This document shows positions 19,812 through 28,477 of a stretch of 33,935 bases of DNA, in pieces. This DNA comes from an uncultured Pseudomonadota bacterium (lineage in GTDB: Bacteria > Pseudomonadota > Gammaproteobacteria > Methylococcales > Methylomonadaceae). A program made the position numbers and the translations under genes. The stretch is taken from positions 1 through 33,935 of the forward strand of contig CAIXED010000058.1 in NCBI GenBank assembly GCA_903918375.1, in the 5' to 3' direction. The notes beneath the pieces were generated by a model that saw only the letters and a list, made by a program, of their open reading frames with translations, had not been told where the DNA came from and ran no database searches. Position 1 is the stretch's first letter. The number at the start of each line of letters is the position of its first letter.

Positions 19812-21329
19812 ATGACGCTGGCCGTTGTTTACAGCCGAGGTCGTTCTGGCATTGAAGCGCCACTGGTCACTGTGGAAGTTCATGTCAGCAACGGCTTGCC
19901 AGCACTGAATATCGTCGGTTTACCGGAAACTGCGGTTAAGGAAAGCAAAGACCGAGTGCGTGGCGCAATTATCAATTCGCGCTTTGAATTCCCGATGCAG
20001 CGCATCACCATCAATCTCGCCCCAGCCGATTTACCCAAAGAAGGTGGCCGTTTCGACTTAGCGATTGCTTTAGGCATACTCGCCGCATCAAGCCAAATTC
20101 CGAAAAACGCCCTTGATCAATACGAATGTATCGGCGAATTATCGCTGGGTGGCGAACTGAGGCCGATTACAGGCGCTTTACCGGTTGCGATTCATAGCCG
20201 CGACGCCAATAGGCAACTGATTCTACCTGTAGCCTCAGCCGCAGAAGCCGCATTAATCAACGACGCCCAATTACTACCGGCCAGCCATTTGCTGGAAGTC
20301 TGCGCTCATCTCACCGGCAAACAATTAATTAACCCACAAGTTACCTGCCAAACCATTGAACCCAGCATCTACGCAATTGATTTTGCCGATGTCCACGGCC
20401 AATTTCATGTCAAACGAGCCATGGAAATTGCCGCCGCTGGTGCACACAATCTACTGATGCTTGGCCCGCCTGGCACAGGTAAATCCATGTTGGCCGCACG
20501 CTTACCCACCATTCTGCCGGAATTGACCGAACAGCAAGCCCAAGAAACCGCAGCGATTGCCTCAATCAGCGATCATGGCTTAGAGATTAAACACTGGCGA
20601 CAACCGCCCTTCAGAGCACCACATCACACCGCTTCTGCGGCGGCTTTAGTGGGTGGCGGCAGTAACCCTAAACCCGGCGAAATTTCGCTATCCCACAACG
20701 GTGCTTTATTTTTAGATGAGCTACCGGAATTTGACCGCAAAGTATTAGAAGTTTTACGCGAGCCACTAGAAACCGGTCACATCACCATTTCCCGCGCTAA
20801 TCGCCAAGCCGACTTTCCCGCCAAATTCCAATTAATCGCCGCCATGAACCCTTGTCCTTGCGGCTATTTAGGCGATGCTTCAGGACGTTGCCGGTGCACA
20901 ACCGATCAAGTGCTGCGCTATCGCAATAAAATTTCTGGGCCTTTATTAGACCGAATCGACATGCACCTTGAAGTGCCGCGTGTGTCTTTAGATGTGTTAC
21001 GCAAAGGTTCAACAGAAGGCGAAGAACGCAGCGCAACCATCAGAGATCGAGTCATCGCCGCGCGTGAAATCGCTTTTAATCGCTGCGGCAAAACCAATTC
21101 AGCCTTAACCGCCGTGGAAGTAAAACAGCATTGTCAGCTAAGCGACCAAGGCCACCAGTTATTAGAACAAGCCTTGGAAAAATTTGGCCTCTCCCACCGC
21201 GCCTATCACCGCATCTTAAAACTAGCGCGAACCATTGCTGATTTAGCCGGATCACCGCAAATTGAAATCAAGCATTTAAGCGAAGCCATCAGTTATCGAA
21301 AACTGGATAGGACAGTAAAAAGCAATTGA
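19812..21329 (+). CDS. comM: ComM/YifB family Mg-chelatase-like AAA+ ATPase
   Basis: The 505-residue product matches E. coli YifB in length (506). ComM is a hexameric helicase that promotes branch migration during natural transformation. The N-terminal Lon-like ChlI domain (SGIEAPLVTVEVHVSNGLPALNIVGLPETAVKESKDRVR) is followed by the AAA+ core with Walker A GPPGTGKS, GALFLDELPEF (Walker B), a CPCGYLGD...CRCT cysteine motif, LLDRID and a C-terminal domain. Frame is open from 19761, overlapping ubiK, but ATG 19812 is the family start. Presence of comM alone does not prove the organism is transformable, since YifB is widespread. Confidence 0.93.
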   Translation: MTLAVVYSRGRSGIEAPLVTVEVHVSNGLPALNIVGLPETAVKESKDRVRGAIINSRFEFPMQRITINLAPADLPKEGGRFDLAIALGILAASSQIPKNALDQYECIGELSLGGELRPITGALPVAIHSRDANRQLILPVASAAEAALINDAQLLPASHLLEVCAHLTGKQLINPQVTCQTIEPSIYAIDFADVHGQFHVKRAMEIAAAGAHNLLMLGPPGTGKSMLAARLPTILPELTEQQAQETAAIASISDHGLEIKHWRQPPFRAPHHTASAAALVGGGSNPKPGEISLSHNGALFLDELPEFDRKVLEVLREPLETGHITISRANRQADFPAKFQLIAAMNPCPCGYLGDASGRCRCTTDQVLRYRNKISGPLLDRIDMHLEVPRVSLDVLRKGSTEGEERSATIRDRVIAAREIAFNRCGKTNSALTAVEVKQHCQLSDQGHQLLEQALEKFGLSHRAYHRILKLARTIADLAGSPQIEIKHLSEAISYRKLDRTVKSN

Positions 21330-21340
21330 TGCAGCTACTG

Positions 21341-21372
21341 TAGGGCGGATTCTATGCCATAATCCCGCCCTA
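21341..21372 (+). terminator. Terminator after comM
   Basis: TAGGGCGG (21341-21348) / CCGCCCTA (21365-21372), extended by ATT/AAT with one bulged C and followed by TTTT (21373-21376). It lies 12 bases after the comM stop and 27 bases before metG. Confidence 0.75.
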
Positions 21373-21398
21373 TTTTCGTTACAGCAAAGCATCAAACC

Positions 21399-23450
21399 AT
21401 GTCTGATAGAAAAATCCTTGTTACCAGCGCCCTACCCTATGCTAATGGCCCGATTCACCTAGGCCATCTTGTTGAATACATCCAAACCGACATCTGGGTT
21501 CGGTTTCAGAAAATGCGCGGCCATCAATGCTATTACGTCTGCGCTGATGACACCCACGGCACCCCGATCATGTTACGTGCTGACCGCGAAGGCATTACCC
21601 CAGAACAATTGATTGCTGGCGTCGAACAACAACATCGTGCCGACTTTAGCGAATTTGGCGTGGCTTTCGATCATTATCACAGCACCCATTCCGAAGAGAA
21701 CAAAACCCTCTCAAGCGCGATTTATAAAAGCTTGCGCGACGGTGGCCATATCAGCAGCCGCAGCATCACCCAAGCTTACGATCCGGTTAAAAATATGTTT
21801 TTGCCTGATCGCTTTATCAAAGGCGATTGCCCAAAATGCGGCGCGACCGACCAATATGGCGACAACTGCGAAGCTTGCGGCGCGACTTATTCACCGATGG
21901 AATTGAAAAACGCTGTTTCAGCGATTTCCGGTGAAAAGCCTATCGAAAAAGACTCCGTTCATTACTTCTTTAATCTCGGTCATTTCGCTGAAATGCTCAG
22001 CGATTGGACTAAAGCCGGTCATTTGCAACCCGAAGTTAGCAACAAGATGGCCGAGTGGTTAGAAAACGGCTTGCAAGAATGGGATATTTCCCGCGATGCA
22101 CCGTATTTTGGTTTTGAAATTCCTGATGCGCCCGGCAAATATTTTTACGTTTGGCTCGATGCACCAATCGGCTATATGGCCAGTTTCAAAGCACTTTGCG
22201 ATAAACAAGGCTTGACGTTTGATGAGTTTTGGCAAAAAGATAGTACCGCTGAGCTGTATCACTTTATCGGCAAAGACATTATTTATTTCCACGCCTTATT
22301 CTGGCCAGCGATGCTGTACGGTGCCGACTACCGCACCCCAAGCGCGATTTTTGCCCACGGCTTTTTAACCGTCAACGGCGAAAAAATGTCGAAATCACGC
22401 GGCACCTTTATCAAAGCCCGCACCTATCTGGAACACTTAAACCCAGAATATTTGCGCTATTACTTTGCCGCCAAACTCAGCGCTGGCGTCGATGATATTG
22501 ATTTAAGTTTTGACGATTTCACCCAGCGAGTTAACTCGGATTTAGTCGGTAAAGTGGTCAACATCGCCAGCCGTTGTAGCGGCTTTATCACTAAACGTTT
22601 TGATGGTTTGTTAGCTGCCGAATGCGCTGAACCGGCTTTATTCCAACAATTTATCGACGCCAATACCAGCATCGCCGAACTCTACGAAAATCGCGAATTT
22701 GGTAAAGCCATGCGCGAAATCATGGCCTTGGCCGATAAAGCCAATCAGTACATCGATGACAAAAAACCGTGGTTAATCGCCAAAGAAGAAGGCAAAGACG
22801 CGGAATTACACGCAGTTTGCTCAATGGGCGTCAACTTATTCCGCTTATTGGTCGCTTATTTACGCCCTGTCATTCCGACTTTGGCAACTAACGCCGAAAG
22901 CTTCCTCAACATTGAGCCACAAGCTTGGCCTAGCAACGCCACAGCCTTACTCAATCACCACATCAACAGCTTTACCCCGCTGATGACCCGTGTTGAAGCA
23001 GACAAAATTGCCGCGATTGTTGAAGCATCTAAAGAAAACCTGGAAAAAACCCCGCCGGTTGTTAAAGCCAAAGCGGAGAAAAAACCAGCAGAAAACACCG
23101 TAACAAGCAACGAAGCGATAGCCGAGGCCATCGACATTGAAGATTTCGCCAAAATTGATTTGCGTATTGCGCGGATTATCAAAGCGCAATCAGTGGAAGG
23201 CGCTGAAAAACTGTTGCAGTTAACCGTCGATATTGGCGGCGAAACCCGCAATATTTTTGCTGGGATTAAATCCGCTTATTCAGCGGAAGATTTAGAAGGC
23301 AAATTGACAGTTGTCGTCGCTAATCTTAAACCGCGCAAAATGCGTTTTGGGGTTTCAGAGGGCATGGCGCTGGCTGCCGGGCCGGGCGGGAAAGAGATAT
23401 GGTTATTGTCGCCGGATGAGGGGGCAAAGTCCGGGATGCGGGTTAAATAA
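21399..23450 (+). CDS. metG: Methionyl-tRNA synthetase
   Basis: A 683-residue class I synthetase of the MetG1 type. The HIGH motif is HLGH (20-23), a zinc knuckle with CPKC...CEAC lies at about 144-161, KMSKS(RG) lies at about 331-336, and a C-terminal EMAP/tRNA-binding domain (about 580-683: [23 protein letters not shown] in pieces) is present, as in E. coli. A Lys/Ala/Pro-rich linker (about 545-570) joins it to the anticodon domain. It charges tRNA-Met and is essential. The ribosome site before ATG 21399 is weak (AGCAAAG). Confidence 0.96.
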   Translation: MSDRKILVTSALPYANGPIHLGHLVEYIQTDIWVRFQKMRGHQCYYVCADDTHGTPIMLRADREGITPEQLIAGVEQQHRADFSEFGVAFDHYHSTHSEENKTLSSAIYKSLRDGGHISSRSITQAYDPVKNMFLPDRFIKGDCPKCGATDQYGDNCEACGATYSPMELKNAVSAISGEKPIEKDSVHYFFNLGHFAEMLSDWTKAGHLQPEVSNKMAEWLENGLQEWDISRDAPYFGFEIPDAPGKYFYVWLDAPIGYMASFKALCDKQGLTFDEFWQKDSTAELYHFIGKDIIYFHALFWPAMLYGADYRTPSAIFAHGFLTVNGEKMSKSRGTFIKARTYLEHLNPEYLRYYFAAKLSAGVDDIDLSFDDFTQRVNSDLVGKVVNIASRCSGFITKRFDGLLAAECAEPALFQQFIDANTSIAELYENREFGKAMREIMALADKANQYIDDKKPWLIAKEEGKDAELHAVCSMGVNLFRLLVAYLRPVIPTLATNAESFLNIEPQAWPSNATALLNHHINSFTPLMTRVEADKIAAIVEASKENLEKTPPVVKAKAEKKPAENTVTSNEAIAEAIDIEDFAKIDLRIARIIKAQSVEGAEKLLQLTVDIGGETRNIFAGIKSAYSAEDLEGKLTVVVANLKPRKMRFGVSEGMALAAGPGGKEIWLLSPDEGAKSGMRVK

Positions 23451-23457
23451 AAAACCA

Positions 23458-23484
23458 ATGCCCTCCAGTCAATCTGGAGGGCAT
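23458..23484 (-). terminator. Terminator of the msbA-DUF535 transcript
   Basis: Perfect 11-bp stem ATGCCCTCCAG (23458-23468) / CTGGAGGGCAT (23474-23484), loop of 5. On the minus strand it is followed by TGGTTTTTTATT, a good U-tract; on the plus strand there is no T-run, so it mainly ends the minus-strand transcript. Confidence 0.82.
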
Positions 23485-23488
23485 CCAG

Positions 23489-24553
23489 TTATTCAGACAA
23501 CCGACTTTGTAAAAGCTCTAAACCATTGGCGTAGATAATGTCTAAAAACTCATGTTGTCTACGATACTTCGCGCGACGTTTTCTTGGCGTATCCTCTTTA
23601 AGTTTTCGTTGGATAACCAACGGGATTTCATAATCACCTTGTTGATTAAGCACACCTCCAACATCTAGCCAATAATCATCATAACTAAAATGTTTATTGA
23701 CCTTACTTTTAGATATTTGCTGATTATCGGCTACACACAAAACAGTTTTGGCGTTAATCGCATTGGCAAAAGCTAAACAACCTTCTAATACGATTCGAGA
23801 AGGACTTAATCCACTCATCAATTTAGACGCTTCTGCTACACGTTCACGACGATTTTCGCCTTGAGCCCCTTGAAGACCAGCAATATAAACATCTATCTGC
23901 TTATCTTTAGGCAATAGGCTAAATCGGATTTTTGCTAAAGGTTTTTGGCCAGTCCGTCGCCAAATGATAGCCAACTCACCTTCTTTGCTTTCATTGCCAC
24001 CAAACATCAATACCAATTCAAAAATCTCATCAGGACTAATTTCAACACGAGCAATAACCGCGCCTTGATTAAGTAGGACCTGTCGCAAAAAACCAGCCTC
24101 AAATAACTGTTCTAATACCGTGTAATGCTGGATTAGTAATTTAAGCCTTTGCTTAATCGGAATATCCAACCGCAACTGATGTCTATGAGGCTTTTCAGCT
24201 AATTGTTTTTTTTGTTGGACTAATTCAGATAACAAATTTGAATTAGCTATAAAGCGATACCACTGATAACTAATATGTGGAAAAAGTAAACTTCGAAAAA
24301 AAACCTTGTTTGATTTTTTAGTCTCAACTGGATGGCAAAATTTGGCTATTTCATATGCAAGCTTTACATAAGCCTGAACTGAACTGAACTGAACTGAACT
24401 GAACTGAACTGAACTGAACTGAACTGAACTGAACTGAACTGAACTGAACTGAACTGAACTGAACTGAACTGAACTGAACTGAAACAGTGTAATGGCTTCA
24501 TCACGTCTGCTACAAAATGGATTGACTCTCTCTTGAAATAAAGCATGTTTCAT
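23489..24553 (-). CDS. VirK/YbjX-family (DUF535) protein with phase-variable N-terminal repeat
   Basis: A 354-residue protein. From about residue 65 it matches the DUF535 (VirK/YbjX/SomA) pattern: QHYTVLEQLFEAGF, a beta-rich middle with EGELAIIW, VYIAGLQGA, SPSRIVLEGCLAFANAINAKTVLCVADNQQI, YDDYWLDVGG and IPLVIQRKLKEDTPRKRRAKYRRQHEFLD in pieces. Before that, an N-terminal segment contains F-Q then seven copies of FSSVQ (about residues 24-60), encoded by 22 copies of TTCAG. Gain or loss of one copy shifts the frame, and the other two frames stop within about ten codons after the tract. Enterobacterial relatives have been linked to envelope and antimicrobial-peptide phenotypes; biochemistry is unclear. 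It lies 42 bases downstream of msbA on the same strand. No strong ribosome site precedes the ATG. Confidence 0.82.
   Translation of the reverse strand: MKHALFQERVNPFCSRRDEAITLFQFSSVQFSSVQFSSVQFSSVQFSSVQFSSVQFSSVQAYVKLAYEIAKFCHPVETKKSNKVFFRSLLFPHISYQWYRFIANSNLLSELVQQKKQLAEKPHRHQLRLDIPIKQRLKLLIQHYTVLEQLFEAGFLRQVLLNQGAVIARVEISPDEIFELVLMFGGNESKEGELAIIWRRTGQKPLAKIRFSLLPKDKQIDVYIAGLQGAQGENRRERVAEASKLMSGLSPSRIVLEGCLAFANAINAKTVLCVADNQQISKSKVNKHFSYDDYWLDVGGVLNQQGDYEIPLVIQRKLKEDTPRKRRAKYRRQHEFLDIIYANGLELLQSRLSE
24374..24483 (-). repeat. Pentanucleotide simple-sequence repeat, 22 x TTCAG
   Basis: Plus strand reads CTGAA x 22 without interruption (110 bases), equal to TTCAG x 22 on the coding strand of the DUF535 gene. 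It starts about 70 bases after the ATG. The length, purity and non-triplet unit inside a reading frame are the marks of a slipped-strand contingency locus, as with the CTCTT tracts of neisserial opa genes. Confidence 0.97.
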
Positions 24554-24595
24554 TTAATACTTTTAAGCAAAGCTGGAAAATTGGGTATTTTAACC

Positions 24596-26347
24596 TTATT
24601 GCCCCTCAAATTGCATTCCATGCAACTTAGCGTAAGCGCCACCCAATGCCAATAATTCGCTATGCGAACCCTGTTCAATAATTTGGCCTTTATCCATCAC
24701 CAAAATCACATCCGCATTTTCAATGGTTGATAATCGATGCGCAACGACCAAAGTAGTTCTACCTTGCATCAAACGGGTTAACGCCGCTTGAATATAACGC
24801 TCTGATTCGGTGTCTAGCGCTGATGTCGCTTCATCCAAAATCAAAATCGGCGAATCTTTTAACAGCGCCCGCGCCAAAGCTAAACGCTGGCGTTGGCCAC
24901 CGGACAATTTGACACCGTTCTCACCAATTTCGGTATCCAATCCTTGCGGCATATTGCTAATGAAATTCATCGCATAAGCATCTTCCGCGACTTGCTGAAC
25001 TTTTTGCCGATCAGCGCCTTCCAAAATGCCATAAGCAATGTTTTCGGCCACGCTTGCATTAAATAAGGTCACATGCTGGGTCACCAAAGCCATTTGTTTT
25101 CTTAATGAAGCCAAACGATAACTTTTGATATTTACGCCATCAATTAAAATCTCACCTTCGGCGTAATCGTAAAAACGCGGCAACAAATTAATTAAGGTAC
25201 TTTTACCACCACCTGAAGCGCCTACTAGAGCAACAGTTTGGCCAGGTTCAATGGTTAAATTAATTTTGCGTAATGCAGGCGTTTCAGCACCTGGATAGGT
25301 AAAGCTTAAGTTTTTAAATTCAATTCTGCCTTGGCTACGCTCAACTTCGTACTCACCCGTATCAATTTCGACTGGCTCATCTAACACTTCAAATAAAGAT
25401 TCAGCCGCAGCTAAGCCACGTAAAATTTCAGAATTGGCATCGCTTAATTGACGAATCGGTTTTGGCAGCAAAAAGGCTGCAGTAAAAAAGCCAACGAATT
25501 CACCGGCTGTGGACGATTGCATAATCATCAAAGCCAAATACATCATGCCCGCTAAGGCAAATGAAATAATCACCTGCATGACCGGGTTGTTAATTGATAC
25601 CGTCATAATTAATTTGCGGTATTGCTTGCGGTTTTCCAGACTGCAATCCCTAAAGCGGCGGCGCTCATACGCTTCGCCACCAAAGCCTTTCACAATCCGA
25701 TTACCACTAACCATTTCTGAAGTGATATGCGTCAAATCGCCTACTGTATCTTGCATATTGCGGCTTAAGCGTTTTAATCGGCCACCCACATATTTCACCA
25801 TCAAAGCCACAACCGGTGCGATAGCTAAAAATACCAAGGATAATTGCCAGTTGGTGTGAACCAAATAGGCTAATAAACCAATCGCGGTAAAGCCTTCTCT
25901 GACCACAGAACGCACTGAATCAGTGGTTGCTCGTGTCACTTCACCAATGTTATTGGTAATTCTGGAAATCATGTAGCCGCTGTTGTTACTGTCGAAATAC
26001 TCAACTGATAACTTGGTGTAATGATTGAAAATTTCGCAACGCAGGTTATGAATCACATTGCCGGAAATCCGCGCTAGGTAATAGTTACCAAGGAAAACGC
26101 CAATACCACGAACTAGAAACAAAGCCACAAAAAGTAGTGGCAAATATTGAATTTCGGCTCGTTGCTGACCTCCAAAGCTGTCGATGATTTTTTGGATGAT
26201 CATGACGACGGCAGGTTCTGTGGCTGCGTAGATAGCAAAACCAATAACACTGATAACAAACAATCGCCAATATGGAAGAACATAGCGCATCAAACGCTTG
26301 TATACTTGAAGAGACGTATGTTTTTCTGAATTCTGTAACTTGCTCAA
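24596..26347 (-). CDS. msbA: Lipid A export ABC transporter MsbA
   Basis: A 583-residue half-transporter: six membrane helices (about 25-310) then the nucleotide-binding domain with Walker A GASGGGKST (about 375-383), Q-loop, signature LSGGQRQRLALARALL and Walker B ILILDEATSALD, then the H-loop VAHRLST. Length and the N-terminal YKRLMRYVLPYWRLFVISVIG fit MsbA, which flips lipid A-core across the inner membrane. It is divergent from a lipopolysaccharide glycosyltransferase cluster and is followed by the repeat-containing DUF535 gene in the same transcript; the only clear terminator comes after that gene. Confidence 0.93.
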   Translation of the reverse strand: MSKLQNSEKHTSLQVYKRLMRYVLPYWRLFVISVIGFAIYAATEPAVVMIIQKIIDSFGGQQRAEIQYLPLLFVALFLVRGIGVFLGNYYLARISGNVIHNLRCEIFNHYTKLSVEYFDSNNSGYMISRITNNIGEVTRATTDSVRSVVREGFTAIGLLAYLVHTNWQLSLVFLAIAPVVALMVKYVGGRLKRLSRNMQDTVGDLTHITSEMVSGNRIVKGFGGEAYERRRFRDCSLENRKQYRKLIMTVSINNPVMQVIISFALAGMMYLALMIMQSSTAGEFVGFFTAAFLLPKPIRQLSDANSEILRGLAAAESLFEVLDEPVEIDTGEYEVERSQGRIEFKNLSFTYPGAETPALRKINLTIEPGQTVALVGASGGGKSTLINLLPRFYDYAEGEILIDGVNIKSYRLASLRKQMALVTQHVTLFNASVAENIAYGILEGADRQKVQQVAEDAYAMNFISNMPQGLDTEIGENGVKLSGGQRQRLALARALLKDSPILILDEATSALDTESERYIQAALTRLMQGRTTLVVAHRLSTIENADVILVMDKGQIIEQGSHSELLALGGAYAKLHGMQFEGQ

Positions 26348-26399
26348 TACTTTTTACCTATAAAATACTGCATCCTGCTTTCTAATTATCAATCACTGC

Positions 26400-27488
26400 A
26401 TGAGTGCCTCTAAAGCAACCAATATACAGCCTAAACGGATTTTGGTCATAACCCAACGCTATCTGGGCGATACATTATTGATCACACCCTTACTCGGCTC
26501 ACTAAAAAAAGCCTATCCTGATGCAGAAATCGACGTTCTATTACCTGCATCCAATACTGGCGTTTTAGAAGGTAATCCTGATGTAAATCAATGCATTACA
26601 TTTCCTACAAAACCTAGCATTCTGAATTTTCTGCGGTTACTACTTAGCCTGTTCCAGAGCTATGATTTAGCAATTTCCGCACAAACTAGCGACCGTACAA
26701 CCTTATGTGCAATTGTGGCGGGAAGAATAAAATTAGGCTTTGTTGATAAAGAACATCGAAAGTCATGGTGGAAGAAAAAACTACTCAGTCACAGCTTAGT
26801 TTTTAGCGACAATTACAGTCATGCAGTCCTTGAAAATTTACGGTTTTGCGATCTGCTTAACATTCCTCGTCACTACAAATTAACACCACCAAACACATCA
26901 TCAATAGATGAAAACTTACCCGAGACTATAACTCCCTACGCTGTTTTGCACATTATGCCTCAGTGGCGATACAAACAATGGCATATTGAAGGATGGCGAC
27001 AAATAATCGAGTTTTTACATATTAAAAACTACCAGATAGTTTTAACCGGAAGCAATCATCCTCACGAAATACAAATATTAAATAAATTACAAAATGAATA
27101 TCCATATGTAATTAATACAGCCGGAACTCTAAAATTGGCGTCATTAACAAAACTAATCAGTAATGCAAGTTTTTTTATTGGGCCGGACACGGGAATAACC
27201 CATTTAGCAGCAGCAACAGGCACTCAAACACTCCCGTTATTTGGCCCAACTGATCCGAAAAAATGGGCTCCTTGGCCTTATGAATACTCAGATCTTAACT
27301 CGCCTTTTTCATCAAAAGGTAGCCAGCAAAAGGGAAATGTTTACTTAATTCAAGGAAATAACAATTTAAACTGCATACCTTGCCAAGGGGAAGGCTGTGA
27401 AAGACATCGCAACAGTTATAGCCAATGCCTTGATCAATTAGATGCAACTGAAGTAATTGAGCTGATTAAAAAAATAATTTTAAATTAA
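26400..27488 (+). CDS. Glycosyltransferase family 9 (heptosyltransferase-like)
   Basis: A 362-residue GT9 protein, the family of ADP-heptose:LPS heptosyltransferases (WaaC, WaaF, WaaQ). It begins RILVITQRYLGDTLLITPLLGSLKKAYPDAEIDVL (in pieces), has the second half KLASLTKLISNASFFIGPDTGITHLAAATGTQTLPLFGPTDP, the donor-binding GPDTG..HLA signature, and then a Cys-rich LNCIPCQGEGCERH segment. It would add heptose to the inner core on the cytoplasmic face. The sequence resembles the RfaQ/WaaQ branch more than WaaC, but this is by eye. It is the first gene of a plus-strand AT-rich glycosyltransferase run, divergent from msbA by 52 bases. Confidence 0.85.
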   Translation: MSASKATNIQPKRILVITQRYLGDTLLITPLLGSLKKAYPDAEIDVLLPASNTGVLEGNPDVNQCITFPTKPSILNFLRLLLSLFQSYDLAISAQTSDRTTLCAIVAGRIKLGFVDKEHRKSWWKKKLLSHSLVFSDNYSHAVLENLRFCDLLNIPRHYKLTPPNTSSIDENLPETITPYAVLHIMPQWRYKQWHIEGWRQIIEFLHIKNYQIVLTGSNHPHEIQILNKLQNEYPYVINTAGTLKLASLTKLISNASFFIGPDTGITHLAAATGTQTLPLFGPTDPKKWAPWPYEYSDLNSPFSSKGSQQKGNVYLIQGNNNLNCIPCQGEGCERHRNSYSQCLDQLDATEVIELIKKIILN

Positions 27489-27502
27489 TTTGGAATACAC
27501 CA

Positions 27503-28468
27503 TTGATAATCAAAGAAATAGAAGCGAAACCAAGCAAAAGATTTAGTATTGTCGTCGTACATCGCAATGGTAATCAACGATTGTTAAATTTTCTAAATAG
27601 TGTCAAATCAGCTATTAATATCGACCAAGATGAAGTTATTGTTGTTGATAACCATAGCTCAGATAATTCTATAGAGAATGCACAATCAAAATATCCATTC
27701 ATTCATGTTATTAATAATGCTTGTAATACCGGTTATGCACATGCTTGCAATCAAGGTATTCAAAAAAGCTGTGGCGAATACATTTTAATTTGTAACAACG
27801 ATTTAGAGTTATCTCCGAATATTCTCGACCAATTTATCACTGATTTTAATCAAAACCCTAATGCCGGTCTGATTGGTGGCCAACTGCTTGCAAGCGATGG
27901 TTCATTGAGTCGTTCCGCTGGAAATGCAACCACCTTCTATACAGAACTAGGCTTTAAATCTAAACGCAAACCAACTTTTGACGCTAATCAACCTAACAAA
28001 GTTGGAGCGGTCGTTGGAGCATGCATGGCAATTAGACGGGAAACAATTTTAGATGCGGGGAGCCTTGATGATGATTTCTTTTTTTATTATGAAGAAACAG
28101 AGTGGTGCTTACGTATAAGACGCCATGGATGGGATATTTTGTTTGATCCTCGGATTAGAATCACACACACAGGCGGAGCAAGCACACAATCATATTTCAA
28201 AGCAGCTCGGATTGAGTTTTTCCGATCGCGTTTACTTTATTGGAAAAAAACTTTACCTACATTTAACATTCTTATACTTTACTTGTTTCACATACCCAAA
28301 CTAGTATTTGATTCATTTATTTACCTATTACTCACAACATTAACGCTTGGCAAAAACAAAAAACTAAAATACAAGCTTACCGACAAGTCATTAATGCTTA
28401 GTTGGGTATTGTTAGGATTTCCGAAATCATGGGGACTACCTGACAAGCCATCAAACAAAGAGTCTTGA
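27503..28468 (+). CDS. Glycosyltransferase family 2 (rhamnosyltransferase-like)
   Basis: A 321-residue GT-A fold enzyme: FSIVVVHRNGN at the start, DEVIVVDNHSSDNSIE (nucleotide-binding Asp), GYAHACNQGIQ, the DxD-like CNNDLEL, the acceptor-side region GACMAIRRETILDAGSLDDDFFFYYEETEWCLRIRRHGW (in pieces), and HTGGAST. This layout is shared by WbbL/RfbF-type rhamnosyltransferases. A hydrophobic C-terminal segment (about 255-285) may tie it to the membrane. The start is a TTG at 27503, with TTGGAA about 9 bases upstream; no ATG is available near the conserved start. Donor and acceptor cannot be read from sequence. Confidence 0.82.
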   Translation: MIIKEIEAKPSKRFSIVVVHRNGNQRLLNFLNSVKSAINIDQDEVIVVDNHSSDNSIENAQSKYPFIHVINNACNTGYAHACNQGIQKSCGEYILICNNDLELSPNILDQFITDFNQNPNAGLIGGQLLASDGSLSRSAGNATTFYTELGFKSKRKPTFDANQPNKVGAVVGACMAIRRETILDAGSLDDDFFFYYEETEWCLRIRRHGWDILFDPRIRITHTGGASTQSYFKAARIEFFRSRLLYWKKTLPTFNILILYLFHIPKLVFDSFIYLLLTTLTLGKNKKLKYKLTDKSLMLSWVLLGFPKSWGLPDKPSNKES

Positions 28469-28477
28469 GAAAAACAA

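Noticed and set aside
22947-23251. Minus-strand open frames opposite the 3' part of metG
   Set aside because: Low-complexity Phe/Arg- or Ser/Ala-rich translations that mirror the Lys/Ala/Pro linker of metG; no start signals.
24374-24483. CRISPR array or minisatellite of structural importance
   Set aside because: The unit is 5 bp with no spacers, so it is not CRISPR. The peptide repeat is an automatic result of the DNA repeat and need not be a selected protein structure.
24364-24546. Separate 60-residue gene made of FSSVQ repeats
   Set aside because: It lies wholly within the 5' part of the DUF535 gene in another frame and stops just after the tract. It is better read as an alternative start for the switchable gene than as an independent protein.
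23489-24553. Druantia-type DruA (DUF4338) anti-phage protein
   Set aside because: I considered this from the general length and basic C terminus, but the YDDYWLDVGG and RKLKEDTPRKRRAKYRRQ segments fit VirK/YbjX (DUF535) better, and no other Druantia gene is nearby.
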